Source of the DNA: CAZOWW01 sp964583765
GTDB lineage: Bacteria; Actinomycetota; Actinomycetes; Actinomycetales; Kineosporiaceae
DNA length: 64,000 bases
Direction of reading: 5' to 3'
Assembly (NCBI GenBank): GCA_964583765.1
Contig: CAZOWW010000009.1
Coordinates: 15,986 to 79,985 of the forward strand
Numbering within the stretch: position 1 is the first letter of the stretch; the number at the start of each line of letters is the position of its first letter. The notes beneath the pieces were generated by a model. It was not told the DNA's origin. It made no database searches and saw only the letters and a program-made list of their open reading frames with translations. A program made the translations under genes and the position numbers. Below, one piece after another: positions 8,809 through 17,810 of the stretch.

Positions 8809-10721
8809 CGGTTTCCCTCCTTCTTGGCCGAGGGGAGCTCCTCGGGGGTGAGGTACTTCTTCAACTCGGCCTCGTCGAAGAGCTCGAGGAGTTCCGCGCG
8901 GATCGGCGGGATCGGCTGCCGTTTGAGCACCGGTTCGGCCTTGGCGCCCTCGCCTTTGAGGGAGACGACGAGGTTCACGCCCCGCCACTGGGGGTCCATC
9001 TTCGGGAAGTCCTCGCGGGTGTGACCGCCGCGGGACTCGGTCCGCTCGAGGGCGGCGAGTGCGACCGCCTTCGAGATGATGATCATGTTGCGCAGGTCGA
9101 GCGCCAGGTGCCAGCCCGGGTTGAACTGGCGGTGGCCCTCGACGATCACCCGCTGGGCGCGCGCGTCCAGCTCCTCCAGCTTGACGAGCGCCTCGCGGAG
9201 CTCGCCCTCGCGGCGGATGATGCCCGCGAGGTCGTTCATCGTCTGCTGGAGCTCCTGGTGCACCGTGTACGGGTTCTCGAACGGCCCGTCGCCCTCCGGC
9301 TGGAACGGCGCCACGGCGTTCTTCGTCGCGGCCTCGACATCCGTGTCGAGCACGCGGGGACGCTTGGTGCCCAGGCCGCGCAGGTACTCGGCCGCTCCCG
9401 CGCCGGCCCGCCGGCCGAAGACCAGCAGGTCGGACAGGGAGTTGCCGCCGAGACGGTTGGACCCGTGCATACCGCCGGCCACCTCGCCCGCGGCGAACAG
9501 GCCGGGCACCAGGGCGGCCGCGGAGTCTGCCTCCACCTCGACGCCACCCATCACGTAGTGGCAGGTGGGCCCGACCTCCATGGCCTCCTTGGTGATGTCG
9601 ACGTCCGCCAGTTCCTTGAACTGGTGGTGCATGCTCGGCAGCCGACGGATGATCTCCTCGGCGGGCATGCGCGTGGAGACGTCCAGGAACACGCCGCCGT
9701 GCGGTGAGCCGCGACCGGCCTTGACCTCGGAGTTGATGGCGCGGGCGACCTCGTCACGCGGGAGCAGCTCCGGCGGCCGCTTGTTGTTGTCCGGGTCGGT
9801 GTACCAGCGGTCGCCCTCCTCCTCGGTGGTCGCATACTGCGCCTTGAACACGTCCGGGATGTAGTCGAACATGAACCGGCGGCCCTCGGAGTTGCGCAGC
9901 ACCCCGCCGTCCCCACGCACCGACTCGGTGACCAGGATCCCCTTCACCGACGGGGGCCAGACCATGCCGGTCGGGTGGAACTGGATGAACTCCATGTTGA
10001 TCAGCGTCGCGCCGGCGCGCATGGCCAGGGCGTGGCCGTCGCCGGTGTACTCCCAGGAGTTGCTCGTCACCTTGAAGGACTTGCCGATGCCGCCGGTGGC
10101 CAGGATCACCGCGGGAGCCTCGAACACCACGAAGGTGCCGGACTCGCGCCAGTAGCCGAACGCGCCGGAGACCGCGCCGCCGTCCAGCAGGAGCTCGGTG
10201 ATCGTGCACTCGGCGAACACCTTGAGCGCGTACTCGGGGTCGCCGTGGTCGCGCAGGTCGTCCTGCTGGAGCGAGACGATCTTCTGTTGGAGGGTGCGGA
10301 TCAGCTCCAGGCCGGTGCGGTCACCGACGTGGGCGAGGCGCGGGTACTCGTGACCGCCGAAGTTGCGCTGGCTGATCCGGCCGTCCTTGGTGCGGTCGAA
10401 CAGCGCACCGTAGGTCTCCAGCTCCCAGACGCGGTCCGGGGCCTCCTTCGCGTGCAGCTCCGCCATCCGCGGGTTGTTCAGGAACTTGCCGCCGCGCAGC
10501 GTGTCCCGGAAGTGGACCTGCCAGTTGTCCCGGGAGTTCACGTTGCCCATGGCCGCGGCGATGCCGCCCTCGGCCATGACGGTGTGGGCCTTGCCGAACA
10601 GCGACTTGCAGATGATGGCGGTGCGCAGGCCCTGCTCGCGGGCTTCGATCGCCGCGCGGAGGCCGGCGCCGCCCGCGCCGATCACGAGCACGTCGTAGGA
10701 GTGCCGTTCTGTGGTGGTCAT
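8805..10721 (-). CDS. sdhA: Succinate dehydrogenase flavoprotein subunit
   Basis: Oxidises succinate to fumarate at the cytoplasmic face of the membrane. The 638-residue protein begins with the FAD dinucleotide fold VLVIGAGGAGLRAA. His46 in KAHTVMAEGG is the expected covalent FAD attachment site. HPTGM and the catalytic-domain elements NRLGGNSL follow in order. It lies 93 bases after sdhC and overlaps sdhB. Length and the compact two-enzyme-subunit plus one-anchor arrangement match actinobacterial Sdh1 rather than the SdhCDAB type. Confidence 0.95.
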   Translation of the reverse strand: MTTTERHSYDVLVIGAGGAGLRAAIEAREQGLRTAIICKSLFGKAHTVMAEGGIAAAMGNVNSRDNWQVHFRDTLRGGKFLNNPRMAELHAKEAPDRVWELETYGALFDRTKDGRISQRNFGGHEYPRLAHVGDRTGLELIRTLQQKIVSLQQDDLRDHGDPEYALKVFAECTITELLLDGGAVSGAFGYWRESGTFVVFEAPAVILATGGIGKSFKVTSNSWEYTGDGHALAMRAGATLINMEFIQFHPTGMVWPPSVKGILVTESVRGDGGVLRNSEGRRFMFDYIPDVFKAQYATTEEEGDRWYTDPDNNKRPPELLPRDEVARAINSEVKAGRGSPHGGVFLDVSTRMPAEEIIRRLPSMHHQFKELADVDITKEAMEVGPTCHYVMGGVEVEADSAAALVPGLFAAGEVAGGMHGSNRLGGNSLSDLLVFGRRAGAGAAEYLRGLGTKRPRVLDTDVEAATKNAVAPFQPEGDGPFENPYTVHQELQQTMNDLAGIIRREGELREALVKLEELDARAQRVIVEGHRQFNPGWHLALDLRNMIIISKAVALAALERTESRGGHTREDFPKMDPQWRGVNLVVSLKGEGAKAEPVLKRQPIPPIRAELLELFDEAELKKYLTPEELPSAKKEGNR

Positions 10722-10814
10722 CAGTCGTGTGTCCTCACGCCGGGAGCATCAGGAAGGGGAACGGGTGGGGGGCGTCGTCCGCGCCTCGACGGGGGGACGA
10801 CGGCCGGCGTGCTG

Positions 10815-11648
10815 TCACAGCCAGCCGGGGATGGTGTGGCCGTGGGCCTCGAAGATGGAGAGCACCATGATGTAGGCGTCCGTGAGGATCACCGTGAACA
10901 GGGACGCCATGGCGAAGTCCCCGTGCCGCGGGTTGATCCTCGAGACGAAGGTCCACATGCGGTAGCGCACCGGGTGCTTCGAGAAGTGCTTCAGGCGGCC
11001 GCCGACCACGTGGCGGCAGGCGTGGCAGGACAGCGTGTACATCCACAGCAGGTACACGTTGACCAGCATGATCACGTTGCCGAGGCCGAAGTGGTAGCCG
11101 TCCTCGGTGGTGAAGGCCTTGATCGCGTCGAAGGTGTTGACCAGCAGCAGGATGCTCGCGGCGGTCCAGAAGAACCGGTGCCAGTTGAGCAGGTTCAGCG
11201 GGAAGCGGGACTCACCGGTGTACTTCTTGTGCGGCTCGGCGACCGCACAGGCCTGGGGCGACAACCACAGTGCCCGCCAACCTGCCTTGCGGTAGTAGTA
11301 GCAGGTGCCGCGGAAGCCGGCCAGGATCGGGAAGATCAGGATCGCCAGGTGCACGCCGACCGGCAGTTTGGGCAGCGGGGTGCCGAAGTCGGAGGCCCCG
11401 GGGACGCAGGCCTTGCTGATGTATGGGGAGTAGACCGGCGTCAGGTAGTGCAGGCCGTGCACGTAGTAGTACTTGTTCATGAACACGCGGACCAAGGTGT
11501 AGCCCACGAAGAACAGGAGGATCCCGCCGATGGTCAACGGGCTGCGCCGCCAGTTGTCGGAGCGCAGGGTCTTCTCCGCGATCTGGGCGCGTCCTGGCGA
11601 CCTCACTCCGGTTCCGACCGCCGTCGCCGGCGTGGCACCACTGGGCAT
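10815..11648 (-). CDS. sdhC: Succinate dehydrogenase membrane anchor (single-subunit, Sdh1 type)
   Basis: A 277-residue integral membrane subunit with about five hydrophobic helices (first at about residues 36-56) and several His residues that could ligate haem, such as HxxxC in SCHACRHV. It docks SdhAB and passes electrons to quinone. No separate sdhD is present, as in the Mycobacterium Sdh1 cluster. The open frame continues to 11762, but the ATG at 11648 has GAGGAG nine bases upstream and begins the conserved region, so it is the start. Confidence 0.88.
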   Translation of the reverse strand: MPSGATPATAVGTGVRSPGRAQIAEKTLRSDNWRRSPLTIGGILLFFVGYTLVRVFMNKYYYVHGLHYLTPVYSPYISKACVPGASDFGTPLPKLPVGVHLAILIFPILAGFRGTCYYYRKAGWRALWLSPQACAVAEPHKKYTGESRFPLNLLNWHRFFWTAASILLLVNTFDAIKAFTTEDGYHFGLGNVIMLVNVYLLWMYTLSCHACRHVVGGRLKHFSKHPVRYRMWTFVSRINPRHGDFAMASLFTVILTDAYIMVLSIFEAHGHTIPGWL

Positions 11649-12085
11649 GTCGTTTATCTCCTCGCGGTCCTGATGTCTGCGGGCACGGTCCTCGCCCGGG
11701 CACGTTGGCTGCCGCCGGGCCGTCTGCGTGGCGCGACCCGCTGGCGGCATCGCCGGTGCCACGATACGCGTCAGGGTCTGGGCCTTCGGACCTGCGGGTT
11801 GGCGCCGCGCGGTGACGGCTGCCGGGGACGGGCCGACGGTATGTGGGGGTGCTCACGGCGCGGACCTACGTCCCGGTCCGGCCAGGCCCTTCCGTGGTGG
11901 AGGGATGCTCCGGGAATGCCCTGCAAGCCCCCCGGTTCTCGCCGCGCGCACCTGGGGTGAGGGTGCGGATCGACCGCACGCAGCGGTGAGTAGCCTGGCC
12001 CCGAGGGTGTGTGTCGTCGGCGGCGGCTCCGCGGACGTCTCGCGCAGGAGCGAGGTAGAGCGCCCCGCAGGAGGAGGTCCTCAGC
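11649..12085. promoter_or_regulatory. Divergent intergenic region between sdhCAB and the acyl-CoA mutase
   Basis: No gene is credible in this 437-base gap. On the minus strand TATCGT (11761-11766) is a reasonable -10 for the sdh operon with a leader of about 110 bases. On the plus strand TAGCCT (11991-11996) is a reasonable -10 for the mutase with a leader of about 85 bases. GGAGGAGG just before 12086 is the mutase ribosome binding site. Confidence 0.4.
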
Positions 12086-13669
12086 ATGGCAGGCGAGTCG
12101 CAGACCGAGTCGGGGCTGCCGATCAAGCCGGTGTACCGCGCGAACGATCTGGCGGACACAGATCCGGAGCGACTGGGCGAGCCGGGCAAGTACCCCTACA
12201 CGAGGGGTGTCTACCCGACCATGTACACCGGTCGGCCCTGGACGATGCGGCAGTACGCCGGGTTCGGCACGGCCAAGGAGTCCAACGAGCGGTACCACCA
12301 GCTCGTCGCCGCGGGAACCGGCGGTCTGAGCGTGGCGTTCGACCTTCCCACCCAGATGGGGTACGACTCCGACGAGGAGATCGCCTCGGGCGAGGTCGGC
12401 AAGGTCGGCGTGGCCGTGGACTCGATCGAAGACATGCGGGTGCTGTTCGGCGGCCTGCCGCTGGACAAGGTCTCGACCTCGATGACCATCAATGCCCCCG
12501 CCTCGGTGCTCCTGCTGCTCTACCAACTGGTGGCGGCGGAGCAGGGCGTGGCCGGTGGCCAGCTCACCGGCACCATCCAGAACGACGTGCTCAAGGAGTA
12601 CATCGCCCGCGGGACCTACATCTTCCCGCCGAAGCAGAGCCTGCGCCTGATCAGCGACATCTTCGCCTACTGCAAGGCCGAGATGCCGAAGTGGAACACC
12701 ATCTCCATCTCGGGCTACCACATGGCCGAGGCGGGGGCGACCCCCGCGCAGGAGATCGCCTTCACCCTGGCCAACGCCAAGGAGTACGTGCGTGCGGCCC
12801 AGGCGGCCGGCCTGACCGTGGACGACATCGGCCCGCGCCTGTCCTTCTTCTTCGTCGCCCGCACCACGCTGCTGGAGGAGGTCGCCAAGTTCCGGGCGGC
12901 CCGCCGCATCTGGGCGCGGATCGTCAAGGAGGAGTTCGGCTCGGCCAACCCCAAGGCGCAGATGCTGCGCTTCCACACCCAGACCGCCGGCGTGCAGCTC
13001 ACCGCGCAGCAGCCCGAGGTCAACCTGGTCCGGGTGGCGCTGCAGGGCCTGGGTGCGGTTCTCGGCGGCACGCAGAGCCTGCACACGAACTCCTACGACG
13101 AGGCGATCGCCCTGCCGACGCAGAAGGCCGCCCGGCTCGCCCTGCGCACGCAGCAGATCATCGCGTTCGAGACGGACGTGACCAAGACCGTCGACCCGTT
13201 CGCCGGGTCGTACGTCGTGGAGTCACTCACCGACGAGCTCGAGGGCAAGATCACCGAGCTGATCCAGGCCGTCGAGGACCGTGGGGGCGCGGTCGCGGCG
13301 ATCGAGCAGGGCTTCCAGAAGCAGCAGATCGAGGACTCCGCCTACCAGGTCGCCCAGCAGATCGACGCGGGCGAGCGGACCATCGTCGGGGTGAACAAGT
13401 TCACCGTCGACGAGGAGGAGCCCTACGAGCCGCTGCGGGTCAACCCGGCCATCGAGGCCGAGCAGTCCGAGCGGCTCGCGCTGCTGCGCAAGGGGCGCGA
13501 CAACGACGCCGTGGAGCGGGCCCTGGACGCCGTGCGCTCCGCGGCCACCGGCACGCAGAACCTGCTCATCCCGATGAAGGAGGCCCTCGCCGCCAAGGCC
13601 ACGGTCGGCGAGGTCTGCCACGCCATGCGGAACATCTGGGGCACCTACACCCCGCCGGACGCCTTCTGA
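12086..13669 (+). CDS. Acyl-CoA (methylmalonyl-CoA-type) mutase catalytic subunit lacking the B12 domain
   Basis: Adenosylcobalamin-dependent carbon-skeleton mutase, TIM-barrel part only. Family blocks in the 527-residue product include YPYTRGVYPTMYTGRPWT, MRQYAGFGTAKESN and the PTQMGYDSD segment. Its length equals the catalytic half of methylmalonyl-CoA mutase (about 730 residues in full). The C-terminal cobalamin-binding domain with DxHxxG is absent, and no separate small B12 subunit is encoded in this window. It must therefore pair with a subunit encoded elsewhere, as IcmA/IcmB-type enzymes do. Methylmalonyl-, isobutyryl- or another branched acyl-CoA is possible; I cannot settle the substrate. 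A carboxylase able to supply methylmalonyl-CoA is encoded at 41.7-55.1 kb. Confidence 0.85.
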   Translation: MAGESQTESGLPIKPVYRANDLADTDPERLGEPGKYPYTRGVYPTMYTGRPWTMRQYAGFGTAKESNERYHQLVAAGTGGLSVAFDLPTQMGYDSDEEIASGEVGKVGVAVDSIEDMRVLFGGLPLDKVSTSMTINAPASVLLLLYQLVAAEQGVAGGQLTGTIQNDVLKEYIARGTYIFPPKQSLRLISDIFAYCKAEMPKWNTISISGYHMAEAGATPAQEIAFTLANAKEYVRAAQAAGLTVDDIGPRLSFFFVARTTLLEEVAKFRAARRIWARIVKEEFGSANPKAQMLRFHTQTAGVQLTAQQPEVNLVRVALQGLGAVLGGTQSLHTNSYDEAIALPTQKAARLALRTQQIIAFETDVTKTVDPFAGSYVVESLTDELEGKITELIQAVEDRGGAVAAIEQGFQKQQIEDSAYQVAQQIDAGERTIVGVNKFTVDEEEPYEPLRVNPAIEAEQSERLALLRKGRDNDAVERALDAVRSAATGTQNLLIPMKEALAAKATVGEVCHAMRNIWGTYTPPDAF

Positions 13670-13696
13670 TCGCACGGCGACCGTACGAGCACCACG

Positions 13697-13730
13697 GGTG
13701 GGCACCGGCTCCCAGGAGCCGGTGCCCACC
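13697..13730 (+). terminator. Strong hairpin terminator after the mutase gene
   Basis: Perfect 16-bp inverted repeat GGTGGGCACCGGCTCC / GGAGCCGGTGCCCACC with a two-base centre, 27 bases after the stop codon. No U-tract follows. Confidence 0.75.
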
Positions 13731-13813
13731 GCTCTGTGGGCGGAGCGGGGTCCTGTCCCTCCGCGGAGCAGGGCCTGCCCGGAGCCGACTCGGCGACCTC
13801 GTACACCCCCCGG

Positions 13814-13819
13814 TAGCGT
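13814..13819 (+). promoter_or_regulatory. -10 hexamer of leaderless dihydroorotase transcript
   Basis: TAGCGT lies seven bases before the GTG start at 13827, with no ribosome binding site between. Confidence 0.55.
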
Positions 13820-13826
13820 TCCGGAC

Positions 13827-14885
13827 GTGGAGTCTGAGCTGATCCGGTTGCCCGGTCTCGTCGACCTGCACGTGCACCTGCGGGATCCGGGGCAGACCCA
13901 CAAGGAGGACTTCCTCACCGGCACCAGCGCCGCGCTCGCGGGCGGCTTCACCACCGTCCTGGACATGCCCAACAACGCCGTTCCCGTGACGGGCGCTGCC
14001 GTGCTGAGCGCCAAGGCCGAGCTCGCGAGTTCACGGGTGGTCTGCGATGTCGGCCTCTACCTGGGCTCGCTGGGGCAGGACCTGCCCGAGCTGGCCGATC
14101 CTGCGGGGTTGGCCTGGGGCGTCAAGCTCTACCTCAACGTGACGACGGGCGGGTACCTGCTGGACGTCGAGCGTGTGGCCGACGTGATGCGGGCCTGGCC
14201 CGGTCCCGGGCCGGTGCTCGTGCACGCGGAATCCGACGTGGTCGGGACCGCCCTGGCCGCCGCCGCGGCGAGTGGCCGGCGCCTGCACGTGTGCCACGTG
14301 TCGTGCCGCGCCGAACTCGAGCCGGTGCTGGCGGCCAAGCGGGCGGGCCTGCCGGTCACCTGCGGGGTCACTCCGCACCACCTGTTCCTCACCGAGGACG
14401 ACGCCGCGCAGTGGGGCGCCTTCGGCCAGGTGCGTCCCTCGCTCGCCACCAAGGCGGACGTGGAGTTCCTCTGGGAGCACCTGGACGGGATCGATGTGGT
14501 GGAGTCGGACCACGCCCCGCACACCGCCGCGGAGAAGAAGGAAGGGGCCTTCGGCTTCCCCGGCCTCGAGACCACCCTGCCGCTGCTGCTCCAGGCCGAG
14601 CGGCAGGGGCTGCTCACCCGCGCGGACCTGATCGCCCGCTGCGCCACGAACCCCCGGGCGATCCTCGGCCTTCCCGAGCAGCCCGACACCGTGGTCGAGG
14701 TCGAGCCGGTCGAGTTCGAGATCTCCGCCGAAGGGCTGCACACCAGGGCGGCCTGGACGCCTTTCGCCGGCATGCGCGGGTTCGGGCGGGTACGCAGGGT
14801 CGTGCTGCGGGGGGAGCGCGTCTTCGAGGACGGGCAGGTTCTCGCCGCTCCGGGCACGGGGCGGGTGCTGCGGCCGCAACGGTGA
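13827..14885 (+). CDS. Dihydroorotase-like amidohydrolase resembling the CAD DHOase domain
   Basis: A 352-residue zinc amidohydrolase predicted to interconvert carbamoyl-aspartate and dihydroorotate. Metal ligands are visible: His15 and His17 (HVHLRDPGQ), a carboxylatable Lys100 (GVKLYL), His133, His157 and Asp228 (ESDHAPHT). From memory, the text RLPGLVDLHVHLRDPG, LPVTCGVTPHHLFL, GFPGLETTLPLLL and WTPF follows the dihydroorotase domain of animal CAD more closely than typical bacterial PyrC. The first strand of the usual beta-sandwich is missing, as in CAD, so the protein is about 75 residues shorter than class I bacterial enzymes. It is not in a pyr operon. Allantoinase or hydantoinase activity is a less likely alternative. 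Confidence 0.8.
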   Translation: MESELIRLPGLVDLHVHLRDPGQTHKEDFLTGTSAALAGGFTTVLDMPNNAVPVTGAAVLSAKAELASSRVVCDVGLYLGSLGQDLPELADPAGLAWGVKLYLNVTTGGYLLDVERVADVMRAWPGPGPVLVHAESDVVGTALAAAAASGRRLHVCHVSCRAELEPVLAAKRAGLPVTCGVTPHHLFLTEDDAAQWGAFGQVRPSLATKADVEFLWEHLDGIDVVESDHAPHTAAEKKEGAFGFPGLETTLPLLLQAERQGLLTRADLIARCATNPRAILGLPEQPDTVVEVEPVEFEISAEGLHTRAAWTPFAGMRGFGRVRRVVLRGERVFEDGQVLAAPGTGRVLRPQR

Positions 14886-15040
14886 TCCCTGTTCGTGCCG
14901 GTTCCTCCCCGTCGCACCCATGAAGGCGTCGGAGCGGCGGCTCGGCGGCGAGCGCCTCAAGGTCCCCCTTCGGGTGTCCGACGAACGAGGAGCAGGTGGC
15001 GGCGGCGTCCTGTTCAACCCGGCGGGAGGTGCCGAGGAAT

Positions 15041-17038
15041 GTGATCGGCCCATTCGCGCGCATGGTGGTCGTCATCGTGACCGGGTTGGACCCGTACCAG
15101 ACACGCGTGATCGACGGGGCCGCCTCGGTGTTCGCCGAGAGCGACCGGCCCATGCTCGTCTGGGTGAACGACCCCTTCGTCTCGGGGCCTCTCCACTCGT
15201 TGCGGCGGTTTCTCAGGAGCACCGATCCCAGCGGTTTCTTGATCATGCACAGTATGGATCCCGAGGGGGAGAGGGAGTACGACCAGCTGTTCGGGGACCT
15301 CGGCAAGCCTGTGGTGCGGATCGGGAGATCGACCGCACTCGGTTCCTGGGTCCACGGGGACAACGAGACGGGAATGCGGGCACTCATGGCGCACCTCCTG
15401 GACGAACGGGGCGCCCGGCTGCTGGCCCACGTCCGGGGGATTCCATATCAGGCGGACTCGATCACACGCGAACAGGTGTTCCGTGAGGAGTTGGACCGCC
15501 GCGGGGTGGACCCGGACGACGAGTTCGTCATCGACGGAAGGTTCGAGCGGGACGCGGGCTATCGGGAGACCCGGCAGCTCTTGCGCCGGCACCCGGAAAT
15601 TGACGCGATAGTCGCGGCCAATGACCTTTCGGCGCTCGGTGCGCTCCGCGCCGCGAAGGACGCCGGGCTGAGGGTCCCGCAGGACGTCATGGTCACCGGA
15701 TTCGACAACGAGCGGGCTGCGTCCCTTTCCTCGCCCGGACTGACCACCGTCGACCAGGATCTTGAGGGCCAGGGTATGGCCGCTGCCCGACAGCTCCTCG
15801 CCGAGATCGGCGGTGCTGCGGCTGGAGTGGCGATCGTGGTTCCGTCGGTCCTGGTGGTCAGGGAGTCGAGCCGGCATCGGGCCGACTCTGCCGATCACGA
15901 CCCGGAGGTCGAGAATCTCCTGCTCGAGGATGCCTACAACCGCCTGACGGCCCAGGACACCGTCCTCGGCTTCAATCGCGCCATGCACGCTTGCACGAAG
16001 CTCGAGCAGGTCTTCGACGAACTCCTCGCGCGCATGGAAGAGCTCGGGATCATCCGCTGCTTCGTGGTGGTCTTCGAGGAAGCATCCGATCCGCAGGGCG
16101 ATGGGCCCGGCGAATTGGCACGTCTGGTCCTGCACTACCGCCACGGCCGATCGTACGCGACATCGTCGGCGACCTTCCCGGCTCGAGAGCTGCTCCCGGA
16201 GCCACTGCAGAAGGAGGCCGCCGCCGGTTCTCTCGTGATGCAGCCTCTGACCGCCCGCGAGCATGAGTTCGGGTACGTTCTTTTCGAGTGGGTCCGGAAA
16301 CCGGTCAATGTCAGCGAAGTACTGCACAGGGATCTGAGCCGAACCCTGGAAGCGATCTTCACCAATCAGCAACTGCACAATCATGCGGCGCAGTTGGAGG
16401 AACTGGTCAGGCGCCGTACCCAGGAACTCGCGAGTGAGGTGGCCACCCGCCGCCGGGCCGAGGACGAGCTTCAAAGGGCCAATGAGGAACTGCACAGGTT
16501 GCTGCTGCGGGACGCGTTGACAAAGATCTCCAACCGTGCGGCGTTCGACAGTCACCTCGCGTACCACTGGCAGTACCAGCGGGACGTCCGAGGTGAGGTC
16601 TCGCTCATCATGGTCGACATTGATTTCTTCAAGACCTATAACGATCTCTACGGACATGTGGCGGGGGACGAGGCACTTCGCGAGGTTGCCGCCTGTCTGA
16701 AGGAGTCGGCGTGTCGGCCTCGCGATCTGGCCTGCCGATACGGTGGGGAGGAGTTCGCCGTCATCCTCCCCGGCGTGCGACTCCTCGGGGCTCAGGCGGT
16801 GGCGGAGAGGTTCGCCGCGCTGGTGGCGGCCGCCGCGATCCCGCACGCCGCATCCCCGGTGGCACCTGTGGTGACAGTGAGCATCGGCATCGCCGAGGCT
16901 CGGCCCGTACCCGGAATCGAGGCGACAGGTCTGATCCAGGCGGCGGACGAGGCCCTTTACCAGGCCAAGCACCAGGGACGGAACCGCATCGTCGGTGACT
17001 GGACGCAGCCAAGTCAGGGGCGGGCCCCTGCCACGTGA
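15041..17038 (+). CDS. Diguanylate cyclase with LacI-type ligand-binding sensor
   Basis: A 665-residue multidomain protein. Residues about 5-265 form a periplasmic-binding-protein fold of the LacI/GalR type (VANDLSALGALRAAKDAG; VTGFDNERAA), but there is no DNA-binding headpiece and no signal peptide, so the sensor is cytoplasmic. A GAF-like middle region (about 290-440) and a coiled coil (about 450-490) lead to a GGDEF domain with active-site Gly568-Gly-Glu-Glu-Phe572. An intact inhibitory I-site RPRD lies at the canonical distance upstream. It should make cyclic di-GMP in response to a small ligand, perhaps a sugar or nucleoside. The GTG at 15041 is chosen because GGGAGG lies 11 bases upstream. 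GTG 14996 and ATG 15062 are alternatives. Confidence 0.88.
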   Translation: MIGPFARMVVVIVTGLDPYQTRVIDGAASVFAESDRPMLVWVNDPFVSGPLHSLRRFLRSTDPSGFLIMHSMDPEGEREYDQLFGDLGKPVVRIGRSTALGSWVHGDNETGMRALMAHLLDERGARLLAHVRGIPYQADSITREQVFREELDRRGVDPDDEFVIDGRFERDAGYRETRQLLRRHPEIDAIVAANDLSALGALRAAKDAGLRVPQDVMVTGFDNERAASLSSPGLTTVDQDLEGQGMAAARQLLAEIGGAAAGVAIVVPSVLVVRESSRHRADSADHDPEVENLLLEDAYNRLTAQDTVLGFNRAMHACTKLEQVFDELLARMEELGIIRCFVVVFEEASDPQGDGPGELARLVLHYRHGRSYATSSATFPARELLPEPLQKEAAAGSLVMQPLTAREHEFGYVLFEWVRKPVNVSEVLHRDLSRTLEAIFTNQQLHNHAAQLEELVRRRTQELASEVATRRRAEDELQRANEELHRLLLRDALTKISNRAAFDSHLAYHWQYQRDVRGEVSLIMVDIDFFKTYNDLYGHVAGDEALREVAACLKESACRPRDLACRYGGEEFAVILPGVRLLGAQAVAERFAALVAAAAIPHAASPVAPVVTVSIGIAEARPVPGIEATGLIQAADEALYQAKHQGRNRIVGDWTQPSQGRAPAT

Positions 17039-17201
17039 GTCGGTGCCTCCCCGATCCACGGCGGTATGGTCGGGGCGGGCGGTGCCGGTCCCCGAGGTAC
17101 GGGGGGTCCTCCGACTCCGAGGGCCTGTTCCTTGATCGCGCCGAGTGCTACGGTGTCGGCTCCGCCGGCCGGATCGAGAGCTTCGTCACGGGAGTACTGA
17201 T

Positions 17202-17810
17202 ATGCGCGGCAATCTTCGACTCATGTCCCTGACGACAGCCGCAGCCGTCGCCGTCGGACTTCTCACCGCGATCGCCTCCGATGGTGCAGCAGGTGCCTCG
17301 CCCGGCGCCCAGGCGCTGTCGCGCCCCACCCGAACTCACACGACGACGAAGCCCGTCACGACGACCACGACGAAGCCCGTCACCACGACGACCACGACGA
17401 AGCCCGTCACGACGACGACCACGACGAAGCCCGTCACGACGACGACCACGACGTCCCCTGTGGACCGTGGTGTTCTGGTCGAGGTTCCACGGGACGCTCC
17501 GGCGGTCGTCGACCTCTCACGCGGTTTCGCCGTGGGAACGATCTTCTCGGTCTCCCTCTACGAGAATCCGTCCACCGGCTACACCTGGACCCAATCGGTG
17601 CCGGCCGGTTCCACGGGCTCGGTGGTTCTGCTCGGCTCCGACTACGTGCAGGACCCCGCTCCTTCGGGATGGGCCGGAGTCGGGGGCACCCGCTACTTCC
17701 GATACCTCGTCCAGTCGCAGGGCGTGGCCAAGATTTCCTTCTCGTACCTGCGCCCCTGGGAGACGGGGATCCCCCCGATCAAGCAGGTGACGTTGACCGT
17801 CTCCTCGTGA
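17202..17810 (+). CDS. Secreted chagasin-family (I42) cysteine protease inhibitor
   Basis: The 202-residue product has a signal peptide (about 1-32), a Thr-rich stalk with four TTKPV-type units (about 45-85) and a C-terminal beta domain of about 110 residues. That domain shows the three binding-loop motifs of chagasin/ICP proteins in order: NPSTGYTW (122-129), GVGG (159-162) and RPWE (184-187). Family members block papain-like C1 peptidases by inserting these loops in the active site. It is probably displayed or released outside the cell. Its 3' end overlaps the convergent MmpL gene by 32 bases. The target peptidase is unknown. Confidence 0.85.
   Translation: MRGNLRLMSLTTAAAVAVGLLTAIASDGAAGASPGAQALSRPTRTHTTTKPVTTTTTKPVTTTTTTKPVTTTTTTKPVTTTTTTSPVDRGVLVEVPRDAPAVVDLSRGFAVGTIFSVSLYENPSTGYTWTQSVPAGSTGSVVLLGSDYVQDPAPSGWAGVGGTRYFRYLVQSQGVAKISFSYLRPWETGIPPIKQVTLTVSS
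17338..17457 (+). repeat. Thr-Lys-Pro-Val codon repeat in the protease-inhibitor stalk
   Basis: Four near-identical units of 18-24 bases, each an ACG/ACC run ending in AAGCCCGTC, encode the surface stalk. The design parallels the linker of the GH3 enzyme at 7181-7510. Confidence 0.8.
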
